NCBI GenBank assembly: GCA_028723525.1
Contig: JAQYET010000096.1
Location: 1-64,000 of the forward strand
Direction of reading: 5' to 3'
Length of the DNA stretch: 64,000 nt
DNA from: Prevotellaceae bacterium
GTDB lineage: Bacteria > Bacteroidota > Bacteroidia > Bacteroidales > Bacteroidaceae
Below, piece after piece: positions 44,649 through 53,614 of this stretch (position 1 is the first letter of the stretch; every line of letters begins with the position of its first letter). The translations under genes and the position numbers were made by a program. The notes under the pieces were generated by a model. It saw nothing but the letters and a program-made list of their open reading frames with translations, made no database searches and had not been told where the DNA came from.

Positions 44649-46625
44649 ATGAAACGTTTTGGGAAGGCTGTCAGGTTCCTGTTTGAGGTGCATCTGCTGG
44701 GGCTTGCGGTGCTCACGGTGTTCCGCATTATAGAATTCTTGGTGCTGAAAGACATGCTCACGCCGGCCGTGAGAGGCGAAACGTGGCTGCAGATGGGGGC
44801 TTTCGTGCGCGGCTTGTGGTTCGACAACGTGATTGCCTGCTACATAATGGCTGTGCCGATGCTCGTGGTGATGCTTGCGGCATGCTTCAACGCCCACCAC
44901 AGAGGGTGGCAGCGGTTTGCCACATGGTGGTTTTCGATACTCTACCCCTTGGCTTTTGCCGTCTCTGCTGCCAACATTCCGTATTTCGCTTTCTTCTTCA
45001 AGAACATCAATTCGGGCATTTTCGAGTGGTTCGGATATGCCGGAACCACTGCCGGGATGATGTTTCAGGAGAGCAGTTGGTGGCTTTACATCATCCTATT
45101 CATCGTGATTACAGCGATATTCTTATGCCTTTTGTGGATTATTGAAAGGCGAACATTCAAAGACATTCAGACTACCGGAGAGACAAGACTCCGCCCCTCG
45201 GGCATCGCTTTGCGACTCGCCGCTACCTCAATTCTGCTCGGTCTGTGCTTCTTCGGCATCAGGGGGCGCACGGGATACAACCCGATAAAGATAAGCGCGG
45301 CATACTATTGCAACGACTCTTTCCTCAACCAACTCGGCATAAACCCGGCTTTCAACCTGCTCACGAGCACACTCGACGACATGCGCAAGGAGAATCGCTC
45401 GCTCAATCTCATGCCCACGGCAGAGGCAGTGACCATTGCCCGCCGCAGCCTCGGTATCGAGGGCAACAACGTTGACAGCCTGTATGTGCTGAGAAGAGAG
45501 ATAAGGGGAGTGGAGAACGGCGATGCGGCGGGCATGAACTCTTCACGACCGAATGTGGTGATAATACTGATGGAGTCGATGTCGGCAAACTTCATGCAGA
45601 GCTTTGGGGCACGGGAAGAACTCACTCCGGTGCTCGACGAGATGTACCGCAATTCACTTTCGTTCAGCAATTTCTACAGTACGGGAATACACACCAACAT
45701 GGGCATGACCGGAACTTTATACTCCTGCCCTGCCATTATGAAGCGAAACCTGATGAAAGGGACTGTTACACCGAGGCGGAACGGACTTCCCACGGTGTTG
45801 AAAGAGAACGGTTATCACAATATGTTCTTCATGACCCACGAGTCGCAATACGACAACATGAAGGCTTTCTTCGCACAGAACGGCTACGACGACATCTATG
45901 CGCAGGAGGATTATCCTGCCGGAAAGGTGGTCAATGCGTTCGGTGTGAGCGACGACTTCCTGTTCGACTTTGCCCTCGAAAAGATAAATCTGCAGGCAAA
46001 GAGCGGCACTCCGTTCATGGCAACATTGCTCACCATAAGCAATCATCCGCCCTACGTGATACCCGAAGGCTTCAAGTGCAAGAGCAAGAACCCTGAAACG
46101 CAGATAGTGGAGTATGCCGACCACTGCATCGGTGAGTTCATCAAGGCGGCTCGCAGGCAGCCTTGGTACGACAGAACGATATTCGTAGTGCTCGCCGACC
46201 ACGGCAAACTGGTGGGCGAGGCAGATGCCGAACTGCCACAGAGTTACAACCACATACCGATGATGATATTCGGAAACGGTATTCAGCCGCAGGTGTACGA
46301 CGGACTCGGATGTCAGATAGACGTGATGCCTACATTGCTCGGCATCATGCGCATAGGCTACACCTTCGACGGGTTTGGTCAGGACTTGCTGCGGCAGCCG
46401 CGCGAAATGGTGTTCTACAGTGCCGACAATCAGATTGTGGCGCGCAGCAAAGAACAGGTTCTCGTGTATTCCCCCGAACTGCAGAAGAGTTTCGCTTACG
46501 TCGTGAAACCCGATTGGCAACTCGTTCAGACGACACCTTCCGAGACCACCGAACACCTGAAACGCTATGTCTTTGCGATGATAGAAACAGCAGAATTTAA
46601 CGAACGGCAGAGCCGGAACAGATAA
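44649..46625 (+). CDS. LTA synthase-like phosphoglycerol transferase (sulfatase fold)
   Basis: A 658-aa membrane protein with five N-terminal hydrophobic segments (to about 205) and a periplasmic alkaline-phosphatase/sulfatase-fold domain. The domain opens RPNVVIILMESMSANFMQSFG with the metal-binding Glu. The nucleophilic Thr lies in GIHTNMGMTGTLYS, FMTHESQYDNMKAFFAQNGY follows, and FVVLADHGK has the late metal ligands. Members transfer phosphoglycerol or phosphoethanolamine to envelope glycans or lipids; the acceptor here is unknown. It is encoded in the same direction as a GT39-type glycosyltransferase 64 bp downstream, suggesting a joint role in lipid A or surface-glycan decoration. Confidence 0.88.
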   Translation: MKRFGKAVRFLFEVHLLGLAVLTVFRIIEFLVLKDMLTPAVRGETWLQMGAFVRGLWFDNVIACYIMAVPMLVVMLAACFNAHHRGWQRFATWWFSILYPLAFAVSAANIPYFAFFFKNINSGIFEWFGYAGTTAGMMFQESSWWLYIILFIVITAIFLCLLWIIERRTFKDIQTTGETRLRPSGIALRLAATSILLGLCFFGIRGRTGYNPIKISAAYYCNDSFLNQLGINPAFNLLTSTLDDMRKENRSLNLMPTAEAVTIARRSLGIEGNNVDSLYVLRREIRGVENGDAAGMNSSRPNVVIILMESMSANFMQSFGAREELTPVLDEMYRNSLSFSNFYSTGIHTNMGMTGTLYSCPAIMKRNLMKGTVTPRRNGLPTVLKENGYHNMFFMTHESQYDNMKAFFAQNGYDDIYAQEDYPAGKVVNAFGVSDDFLFDFALEKINLQAKSGTPFMATLLTISNHPPYVIPEGFKCKSKNPETQIVEYADHCIGEFIKAARRQPWYDRTIFVVLADHGKLVGEADAELPQSYNHIPMMIFGNGIQPQVYDGLGCQIDVMPTLLGIMRIGYTFDGFGQDLLRQPREMVFYSADNQIVARSKEQVLVYSPELQKSFAYVVKPDWQLVQTTPSETTEHLKRYVFAMIETAEFNERQSRNR

Positions 46626-46689
46626 TCGGCGGCACGACCGGCGGATATATATAAATAGGTATATAACAAAGAACAACATAATTACACAC

Positions 46690-48456
46690 ATGAAGAGTAG
46701 GAAAACGATGCTTGCGGTGGTGGTGGCGATATGCGCCGCCATGCTCATGACGTTTCTTCCGCTTACGGAATACAACTCCAAGGGAGAGCCGCGGGAGGCG
46801 ATAGTGGCAGTGACAATGCTGAACAGCGGCAACTGGATACTGCCGGTGAACAACGGTGGCGACATGGCTTACAAGCCGCCACTTTTCCATTGGGCTGTCG
46901 CGTTGTGCTCTCTGCCGCAGGGATATGTCAGCGAAGCAACCTCGCGAATGCCCTCCGCGCTGTCGCTGATGGTGATTGCGGGCATGCTGTTTCTTTTCTA
47001 CTCGAAGCGCAGGGACACGCCGACGGCTTTCCTCGCTGCCATGCTCACGCTAACCTCCTTTGAGGTTTACCGCTCCGGGGTGAACTGCCGCGTGGATATG
47101 GTGCTCACGATGTTCATAGTGCTTGCGATGCTGTTTTTCTATCGTTGGCTGGAACGCGGCTGCCGCGGCATACCCTTGTGGGCAGTGCTTTTCATGAGTG
47201 GTGCCACGCTTACGAAAGGTCCGGTGGGGATAATACTGCCCTGCGCGGTGGCAGGAGTGTTCGTGCTGCTTCGTGAAAAGAGGAAAATGCTGCCCCTGTT
47301 CTATATCTTCCTGTCCTCGCTGCTTGCCCTGATACTGCCGCTGTGCTGGTATTTCGCAGCCTACAAGCAGGGCGGCGACGAATTCCTTGCCCTCGTATAT
47401 GAAGAGAATGTGTTGCGACTTCTGGGCAAGATGTCGTATGAGAGCCATGCTCACAACGCACTCTACAACTTCCAGACATTGATAGTGGGGTGGCTGCCGT
47501 GGGCGTTGTTGCCGCTCATCTCGCTCTTCTTCCTGCGCAAAAGGCATTTCGGAGCGGTGCGTAAGTTCATTGACAAGCCCCGCGGCCGGCTTGAAAGGCT
47601 TCGCAACATGGAGTCTATGGAACTCTACACTTGGCTCGCTTTCATCATCGTTGTGGCATTCTATTGCGTTCCTAAGAGCAAACGCAGCGTCTATCTCCTG
47701 CCTGCCTATCCGTTCATGGCATGGCTTTTGGCGGAATGGATGATGTGGATAAACAGCAGGAAACCTGTCGTCACGAGGATATTCTCGGGCATTATGGGTG
47801 GCGTGGCATTGCTTTTGGGCATAGGTTGCATTGTATTGCAGTTTCATCCCATTGCCCTCGACTCTTTTCATGGCAGGCATGCGTGGCAGAACAGGCAGAT
47901 GTTCGGGGCATTGCAAGACATCGGTTTCACCCCCTTGAGCATCACAGTCATACTCATGACCCTCGCCGCCGGCATCTTCACGATATACACTCTCGCCCGC
48001 CGCTCCACTCGGCTTCAACAGGTAACACTTTCAAAACGAAGCGAAGGAAATCCGCTCACAGCTCACAGCTCATCGCTCATCGCAACCCTCGCCACCTACG
48101 TCTGCCTCTACGCCCTGCTCCTTCCGACCATACAGAACGTGAAAAGCGACCGCCCCCTCGCGGAGCATATCAGCCGCACTTTGCCCACAGACAGACTTTA
48201 CTCCTTTGTCGCAGAGCCGATGATGCACTTCTTCGGGACCAACTTTTATCTCGGAGACAGGATAAAACAGTTTGAGAAGGAGCAACCTGAAGAGGGCTAC
48301 CTGATGATTGCCGACGGCGATCGTGCCGACTTCTTTACACGACATAAAGACTATGTGTTTGAGGAAGTGGATAATACCGGGCACCCCGCAACGGAACTGA
48401 AGCAAACCATTTATTTCTACGAGTTTACAGAGAAAGACCGAAAGTCGCATAGGTAA
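46690..48456 (+). CDS. GT39/ArnT-like glycosyltransferase
   Basis: A 588-aa inner-membrane protein with about 12 hydrophobic segments. The first loop has LPLTEYNSKGEPREAIVAVTML, the conserved acidic region of ArnT/PMT-type enzymes, followed by NWILPVNNGGDMAYKPPLFHW. RSGVNCRVDMVLTMFIVL and GATLTKGPVGIILP match undecaprenyl-phosphate-sugar-dependent transferases. FYCVPKSKRSVYLLPAYPFMAWLL is also typical. It would move a sugar from a lipid carrier to lipid A or a protein on the periplasmic side. It pairs with the LtaS-like gene just upstream. Confidence 0.88.
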   Translation: MKSRKTMLAVVVAICAAMLMTFLPLTEYNSKGEPREAIVAVTMLNSGNWILPVNNGGDMAYKPPLFHWAVALCSLPQGYVSEATSRMPSALSLMVIAGMLFLFYSKRRDTPTAFLAAMLTLTSFEVYRSGVNCRVDMVLTMFIVLAMLFFYRWLERGCRGIPLWAVLFMSGATLTKGPVGIILPCAVAGVFVLLREKRKMLPLFYIFLSSLLALILPLCWYFAAYKQGGDEFLALVYEENVLRLLGKMSYESHAHNALYNFQTLIVGWLPWALLPLISLFFLRKRHFGAVRKFIDKPRGRLERLRNMESMELYTWLAFIIVVAFYCVPKSKRSVYLLPAYPFMAWLLAEWMMWINSRKPVVTRIFSGIMGGVALLLGIGCIVLQFHPIALDSFHGRHAWQNRQMFGALQDIGFTPLSITVILMTLAAGIFTIYTLARRSTRLQQVTLSKRSEGNPLTAHSSSLIATLATYVCLYALLLPTIQNVKSDRPLAEHISRTLPTDRLYSFVAEPMMHFFGTNFYLGDRIKQFEKEQPEEGYLMIADGDRADFFTRHKDYVFEEVDNTGHPATELKQTIYFYEFTEKDRKSHR

Positions 48457-48514
48457 GGAGTGCGTAAAGACAAAATAGGGAGATAGAAAAAGCAGGAACA
48501 GGGGTATATAAAGG

Positions 48515-48560
48515 CAGCAGACTCCCGGGGGGTAATGAAATAACTTCCGGAAGTCTGCTG
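48515..48560. terminator. Hairpin between convergent genes
   Basis: CAGCAGACTCCCGG (48515-48528) pairs with CCGGAAGTCTGCTG (48547-48560) with one mismatch. It lies between the glycosyltransferase and upp 3' ends. T-runs are weak. Confidence 0.6.
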
Positions 48561-48600
48561 TTAAGTTTGCTGCGTAATGCAGTATTACGACAGAGCAATG

Positions 48601-49260
48601 TCAGAGTTTTTCGCCGAAACAGAGGTCGCCGGCGTCGCCAAATCCCGGCACGATGTACTTGTGTTCGTTCATTCCCGGGTCAACAGCGGCAGCCCATACA
48701 GTGGTGTTCTCCGGCGGAAGCGACTGCTTCAGCACCTCAAGTCCTTCGGGAGTGGCAATGACACAGGCTATATGAACCTGCTTCGGCTTGCCGTTCTTGA
48801 CAAGTGCTTCATAGGCGGCAGCCATCGAACCGCCCGTTGCAAGCATCGGGTCAACGATGATAAGGGTCTTTCCTTCCAGCGAGGGGCACGCCATGTATTC
48901 GGTGTGTACGCCCACTTCGGTGTGCTCACGGTTGGTGTACATGCGGAAAGCAGACACAAAACCGTTCTCGGCATGGTCGAAAACGTGGAGGAAACCCTCA
49001 TGGAACGGAAGCCCGGCACGCAACACCGTGGCAATCACTATCTTGTCTTCAGGCACTTCCACCGTGGCAGTACCGAGCGGCGTTTCCACCTGAATGGAGG
49101 CGTAGGTGAGCAGACGGGAGACATTGAACGCCATTATTTCACCAATCCTCCTTACGTTGTTACGAAACAAAGTGCGGTTGTCCTGATACTCCTTGTCGCG
49201 AATCTCGGCAAGATATTGCCCGAGAATGCTCTGCTGCTCACTAAGATTTATTATTTCCAT
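48601..49260 (-). CDS. upp: Uracil phosphoribosyltransferase
   Basis: Converts uracil plus PRPP to UMP. The 219-aa protein has the PRPP-binding loop LIIVDPMLATGGSMAAA, the LRAGLPFHEGFLHVFDHAENGF region, and AAVDPGMNEHKYIVPGFGDAGDLCFG near the C-terminus, where uracil is bound. Length is usual. It is read leftwards from a promoter at about 49.4 kb, with a leader of about 125 nt that contains a small open frame. Confidence 0.95.
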   Translation of the reverse strand: MEIINLSEQQSILGQYLAEIRDKEYQDNRTLFRNNVRRIGEIMAFNVSRLLTYASIQVETPLGTATVEVPEDKIVIATVLRAGLPFHEGFLHVFDHAENGFVSAFRMYTNREHTEVGVHTEYMACPSLEGKTLIIVDPMLATGGSMAAAYEALVKNGKPKQVHIACVIATPEGLEVLKQSLPPENTTVWAAAVDPGMNEHKYIVPGFGDAGDLCFGEKL

Positions 49261-49275
49261 TGTATATATGTTATC

Positions 49276-49365
49276 TTACTTATACTGTCCGTCTGCACCC
49301 ATACACATTCGTAGGAGACACCCACGACAAAGCAAAGGCATCGCGCTTGTCGTTAATGTCTTCAT
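49276..49365 (-). CDS. Small Cys-rich leader ORF upstream of upp
   Basis: An ATG at 49365 opens 29 codons ending TAA at 49276, entirely inside the predicted upp leader and 15 bp before the upp ATG. The peptide contains PLLCRGCLLRMCMGADGQYK, with three Cys and four Met in all. ACGACAAGC near the start can pair with GCTTTGTCGT about 12 nt on. A leader peptide controlling upp is possible; it may instead be a fortuitous ORF. The motif feels familiar from Bacteroidales leaders, but I cannot verify that. Confidence 0.45.
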   Translation of the reverse strand: MKTLTTSAMPLLCRGCLLRMCMGADGQYK

Positions 49366-49391
49366 AATCTTATGGTTAAGTAATCGGTGCG

Positions 49392-49424
49392 CAAATATAC
49401 GAATAATTGCTGTTTTTTGCCAAC
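49392..49424 (-). promoter_or_regulatory. Promoter of the leader ORF and upp
   Basis: On the reverse strand, GTTGG with its TTG at 49421-49423, 21 bp, then TATATTTG (49392-49399). The predicted start of transcription is near 49385. Confidence 0.65.
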
Positions 49425-49536
49425 TCTGTGTTACAAAAATGTTTTATCAGGGCTTTTTTTGGGATATTTTAACTAAAAAACATGGTCGGGCAGACTTTTT
49501 GTCACACCAAAAAACCACTTGTTCGGGAAAAAGAAC

Positions 49537-49544
49537 TACCTTTG
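49537..49544 (+). promoter_or_regulatory. -7 box of the pckA promoter
   Basis: TACCTTTG in the context AAAAAGAACTACCTTTG, which repeats 16 bases of the rbfA promoter (up to 15372). There is no TTTG at the standard -33 spacing. Predicted leader about 70 nt. Confidence 0.65.
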
Positions 49545-49619
49545 TAGCCGAAAGATTAAAGTAAATTTAAACCTTATTTTTAAAGGTAACAACGAACATT
49601 TAAATTTTTTATTTCATCT

Positions 49620-51233
49620 ATGGCAAAGTTAGATTTGACAAAGTATGGCATCACCGGAAGCACGGTGATTGCACACAATCCGTCTTATGAAACGCTCTTC
49701 AACGAAGAGATGAAACCCGAACTCACAGGCTATGACAAGGGACAACTCACCGAACTCAACGCCGTAAACGTGATGACCGGCATCTACACCGGCCGTTCTC
49801 CAAAAGACAAATACATCGTTGACGACGCACAGAGCCATGAAAAGGTGTGGTGGACTACCGACGAATACAAGAACGACAACCACCCCATGACCGAAGATGT
49901 GTGGCATAAGGTGAAGAGTATAGCGATAAAGGAACTTTGCAACAAGAACCTCTACGTGGTGGATGCGTTCTGTGGTGCCAACGAATCGACACGCCTCGCG
50001 GTGCGCTTCATCGTGGAAGTGGCATGGCAGGCACACTTCGTGACAAACATGTTCATACGCCCCACGGCAGAAGAACTGGAAAACTTCGAGCCTAACTTCG
50101 TGATATACAACGCTTCGAAGGCAAAGGTGGAGGACTACAAAGAACTCGGACTGAACTCTGAAACCTGCGTGGCATTCAACACCACAAGCCGCGAACAGGT
50201 AATCATAAACACATGGTATGGCGGCGAAATGAAGAAGGGTATGTTCTCAATGCAGAACTACTATCTGCCGCTGCAGGGCATAGCATCAATGCACTGCTCG
50301 GCAAACACCGACAAGAACGGCGAGAACACCGCAATCTTCTTCGGACTTTCGGGAACCGGAAAGACCACTCTCTCTACCGACCCTAAGCGTCTTCTCATCG
50401 GCGACGACGAGCACGGATGGGACGATGAGGGCGTGTTCAACCTCGAAGGCGGATGCTATGCAAAGGTGATTAACCTCGACAAGGAGAGCGAGCCCGACAT
50501 CTACAACGCCATAAAGCGCGACGCACTGCTCGAAAACGTGACCGTTGCTGAAGACGGAAAGATTGATTTCGCCGAAAAGAGCGTAACCGAGAACACCCGC
50601 GTTTCTTACCCGATAGAGCACATCACAAACATCGTGAAGAAGGTGAACGGCAAGAGCGCAGGCCCGGCAGCGAAGCAAGTCATCTTCCTCAGCGCAGACG
50701 CTTTCGGAGTGCTTCCGCCCGTTTCGATACTCGACCCCGAACAGACAAAATACTACTTCCTCTCCGGATTTACGGCAAAACTCGCCGGAACGGAGCGCGG
50801 AATTACCGAACCCACACCGACGTTCTCTGCCTGCTTCGGTCAGGCTTTCCTCGAACTGCATCCCACAAAGTATGCCGAGGAACTGGTGAAGAAGATGCAG
50901 CAGAGCGGCGCAAGGGCATATTTGGTGAACACGGGCTGGAATGGCACAGGCAAGCGCATATCAATCAAGGACACGCGCGGCATCATAGATGCTATTCTGA
51001 ACCACTCCATCGACGAGGCACCGACGAAGAAAATACCTTACTTCAACTTCACTGTTCCGACGCAACTCGAAGGAGTTGACCCCGCAATCCTTGACCCGCG
51101 CGACACATACACCGACGCATCGCAGTGGGAAGAGAAGGCGAAAGACCTCGCCGGACGCTTCATCAAGAACTTCAAGAAGTATGAAACCAACGAGTCGGGA
51201 AAGGCTCTCGTGGCAGCCGGTCCGAAGCTCTGA
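49620..51233 (+). CDS. pckA: Phosphoenolpyruvate carboxykinase (ATP)
   Basis: A 537-aa cytoplasmic enzyme interconverting oxaloacetate + ATP with PEP + CO2 + ADP. In fermentative Bacteroidales it typically runs in the carboxylating direction on the way to succinate. Seen are [17 protein letters not shown] (substrate loop), the kinase P-loop [27 protein letters not shown] (kinase-1a and metal sites), [12 protein letters not shown] and [11 protein letters not shown]. Length is canonical. It is monocistronic, with its own promoter and a strong terminator. Confidence 0.97.
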   Translation: MAKLDLTKYGITGSTVIAHNPSYETLFNEEMKPELTGYDKGQLTELNAVNVMTGIYTGRSPKDKYIVDDAQSHEKVWWTTDEYKNDNHPMTEDVWHKVKSIAIKELCNKNLYVVDAFCGANESTRLAVRFIVEVAWQAHFVTNMFIRPTAEELENFEPNFVIYNASKAKVEDYKELGLNSETCVAFNTTSREQVIINTWYGGEMKKGMFSMQNYYLPLQGIASMHCSANTDKNGENTAIFFGLSGTGKTTLSTDPKRLLIGDDEHGWDDEGVFNLEGGCYAKVINLDKESEPDIYNAIKRDALLENVTVAEDGKIDFAEKSVTENTRVSYPIEHITNIVKKVNGKSAGPAAKQVIFLSADAFGVLPPVSILDPEQTKYYFLSGFTAKLAGTERGITEPTPTFSACFGQAFLELHPTKYAEELVKKMQQSGARAYLVNTGWNGTGKRISIKDTRGIIDAILNHSIDEAPTKKIPYFNFTVPTQLEGVDPAILDPRDTYTDASQWEEKAKDLAGRFIKNFKKYETNESGKALVAAGPKL

Positions 51234-51256
51234 AAAGAGGCATAGATATGAAAAAG

Positions 51257-51295
51257 AAAGTCCTGCAGGCTGTTGTCTGCGGGACTTTTTCTTTT
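51257..51295 (+). terminator. Rho-independent terminator of pckA
   Basis: AAAGTCCTGCAG (51257-51268) pairs with CTGCGGGACTTT (51277-51288), one mismatch, followed by TTCTTTTC. Confidence 0.9.
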
Positions 51296-51393
51296 CTATC
51301 ATAACAGAAAGTGACATAATATATAATATAAGGTGACATAATGCACCGCAATTCATAATCAACGGTGCGGCGATAGGATGTCAACGGCGCGGC

Positions 51394-51474
51394 AAAATCG
51401 GCGAAATTGTTTTGCAAAATCGGCGAAATTACTCGGTAAAAACGCCGAATTTACTTTTCAATTTCGCCGATTTT
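51394..51474. repeat. 22-bp-period intergenic array 3 (4 units, degenerate extension)
   Basis: Units at 51394, 51416, 51438 and 51460: AAAATCGGCGAAATT twice, AAAAACGCCGAATTT, and AATTTCGCCGATTTT (exact inverse of the consensus). The spacers are GTTTTGC, ACTCGGT and ACTTTTC. Upstream, TCAACGGTGCGGC (51359) and TCAACGGCGCGGC (51381) keep the same 22-bp phase. The rest of the gap to korA (51475-51682) shows nothing recognisable. Confidence 0.9.
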
Positions 51475-51682
51475 ACTTTCCACCATATATCAAACCTCAC
51501 CGCATTCCGGCACCAACGGCATAGCGAAAGCATGCTTCCATGCCTCGCAATGATGAACGATGCCGGGCGCAGTCATCGCCATCGAAACAGCCATTACAGC
51601 CAACAAAAAGTCCTCTTTTTCAATGTTTTTCAACAATATCCTGCCCACCGGCCAAGAAAAGGGCAAAATTATGCGTTTTTAT

Positions 51683-51713
51683 TTTGTTATTTGAATTGTT
51701 TTTAAGACCTTTG
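51683..51713 (+). promoter_or_regulatory. Promoter of korAB
   Basis: TTTG (51683-51686), 19 bp, then GACCTTTG (51706-51713), one base off the TAnnTTTG consensus; 45 bp before the korA ATG. Confidence 0.65.
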
Positions 51714-51758
51714 CAGGCACTATATTCTTAAATCTAAGTTAACGTCAAAAAATTAAAA

Positions 51759-53609
51759 ATGACTGAACAAGGCCAATTAGAAGTCAAGGAACTCGAACAG
51801 GTTGTGGTTCGATTTTCCGGTGACTCCGGCGACGGTATGCAGCTCGCCGGCAACATTTTCTCAACAATCTCTGCTACCGTAGGCAACGGCATAAGCACGT
51901 TCCCGGACTATCCTGCAGACGTTCGTGCCCCACAAGGTTCGCTGACCGGTGTCTCCGGGTTTCAAGTGCACATCGGAGAGGGACGCGTCTATACACCCGG
52001 TGACAAGTGCGACGTGCTCGTGGCAATGAACGCGGCGGCTCTGAAAACACAGTACAAGTATGCCAAGCCTCAAGCTACTATCATCATCGACACCGACTCT
52101 TTCGGCGCGAACGACCTCCGCAAGGCGGCTTTCCAGACCGAAGACTACCTCGGCGAAATGGGCATAGACCCCGACCGGGTAATCGAATGTCCGCTAACGC
52201 AGATGGTGAAAGACTGCCTGAAAGACTCGGGAATGGACAACAAGGCGCAGCTGAAGTGCCGCAACATGTTCGCACTCGGCATAGTGTGCTGGCTGTTCAA
52301 CCGCGACATCAGTCTCGTGGGCAACTATCTGCGCGACAAGTTTGCCAAGAAACCGGAGATTGCCGAGAACAACATCAAGGTGGTACAGGCCGGTTACGAC
52401 TACGGGCACAACGTGCATGCCAGCGTGCCGGCAACCTACCGCATCGAGTCGAAGAACAAGGTGAAAGGCAGGTACATGGACATCACGGGCAACAAGGCAA
52501 CGTCTTACGGACTGATTGCTGCCGCAGAAAAGGCGGGCTTGCGACTGTTCCTCGGTTCCTACCCTATCACTCCTGCCACCGACATCCTCCACGAACTGTC
52601 AAAACACAAGTCGCTCGGAGTGATTACGGTGCAGTGTGAGGACGAAATCTCGGGCTGCGCAACTGCCGTGGGAGCATCGTTCGCAGGTGCACTCGCCGTG
52701 ACATCAACGTCAGGACCGGGTCTGTGTCTCAAGAGCGAGGCAATAAACCTCGCCGTAATCGACGAACTGCCGCTCGTCATAGTGGATGTGCAACGCAGCG
52801 GTCCGTCAACAGGTATGCCCACAAAGAGCGAACAGACCGACCTGCTTCAGGCTCTCTACGGACGAAACGGCGAAAGTCCGATGCCCGTAATAGCGGCTGT
52901 CTCGCCCACCGACTGCTTCGATGCAGCCTTCGAAGCGTCAAAGATTGCCGTGGAACACCTCACTCCGGTGATACTGCTCACCGACTCTTTCTTAGCTAAC
53001 GGCTCCGCTGCGTGGAAACTTCCCGACATCAACAAACTGCCGGAAATAAAGCCCCACTATGCCCTGCCGGAGCAAAAAGGCAAATACACACCATACGAAC
53101 GCGACCCGGAAACAGGCGCACGCTATTGGGCTATACCCGGAACCGAGGGTTACACACACATCATCGGAGGTCTGGAGAAGGACGGCAAGACAGGTGCTAT
53201 ATCCACCGACCCGGAGAACCACAACACGATGTGCCGGCTACGCGCAGAGAAAGTGGCGCGCATCGCAGTGCCCGACGTGGAGGTGCTCGGCGACAAAGAC
53301 GATGCCGAACTGCTGCTAGTGGGCTTCGGTTCAACCTTCGGACATCTCTATTCTGCAATGGAAGAACTGCGCAAGCAGGGCAGAAAGATTGCTCTGGCAC
53401 AGTTCCGCAACATCAATCCGCTGCCTAAGAACACCGCAGAGGTGCTCAAACGCTACCCGAAAGTGCTGGTGGCAGAACAGAACTTCGGACAGTTTGCGGC
53501 TTACCTGCGCAGCAAGGTTGACGGCTTCGTGCCTTATCAGTATAATGAAGTAAAGGGACAGCCGTTCCAAGTGAATGAAATAGTAGATCACGTAACCCAA
53601 AAATTCTAA
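51759..53609 (+). CDS. korA: 2-oxoacid:ferredoxin oxidoreductase, fused gamma-alpha subunit
   Basis: A 616-aa subunit of a thiamine-dependent, CoA-dependent oxoacid oxidoreductase, most likely acting on 2-oxoglutarate. The gamma domain (about 1-190) has RFSGDSGDGMQLAGNIF and DYPADVRAPQGSLTG. The alpha part has LFLGSYPITPATDILHELSKH, CEDEISGCATAVGASFAG, TSTSGPGLCLKSEAINLAV and DVQRSGPSTGMPTKSEQTDL. The gamma-alpha fusion of this length is the usual KorA layout. It is followed after 5 bp by the beta subunit. In anaerobes such enzymes supply reduced ferredoxin or fix CO2 in reverse. Confidence 0.93.
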   Translation: MTEQGQLEVKELEQVVVRFSGDSGDGMQLAGNIFSTISATVGNGISTFPDYPADVRAPQGSLTGVSGFQVHIGEGRVYTPGDKCDVLVAMNAAALKTQYKYAKPQATIIIDTDSFGANDLRKAAFQTEDYLGEMGIDPDRVIECPLTQMVKDCLKDSGMDNKAQLKCRNMFALGIVCWLFNRDISLVGNYLRDKFAKKPEIAENNIKVVQAGYDYGHNVHASVPATYRIESKNKVKGRYMDITGNKATSYGLIAAAEKAGLRLFLGSYPITPATDILHELSKHKSLGVITVQCEDEISGCATAVGASFAGALAVTSTSGPGLCLKSEAINLAVIDELPLVIVDVQRSGPSTGMPTKSEQTDLLQALYGRNGESPMPVIAAVSPTDCFDAAFEASKIAVEHLTPVILLTDSFLANGSAAWKLPDINKLPEIKPHYALPEQKGKYTPYERDPETGARYWAIPGTEGYTHIIGGLEKDGKTGAISTDPENHNTMCRLRAEKVARIAVPDVEVLGDKDDAELLLVGFGSTFGHLYSAMEELRKQGRKIALAQFRNINPLPKNTAEVLKRYPKVLVAEQNFGQFAAYLRSKVDGFVPYQYNEVKGQPFQVNEIVDHVTQKF

Positions 53610-53614
53610 GAAAA

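Noticed and set aside
45717..46865. Reverse open frame of 382 codons
   Set aside because: Antisense to the LtaS-like gene and the start of the glycosyltransferase, both with clear motifs.
47050..48018. Reverse open frame of 322 codons
   Set aside because: Antisense to the GT39-type gene; His/Gln/Glu-rich with no recognisable motif.
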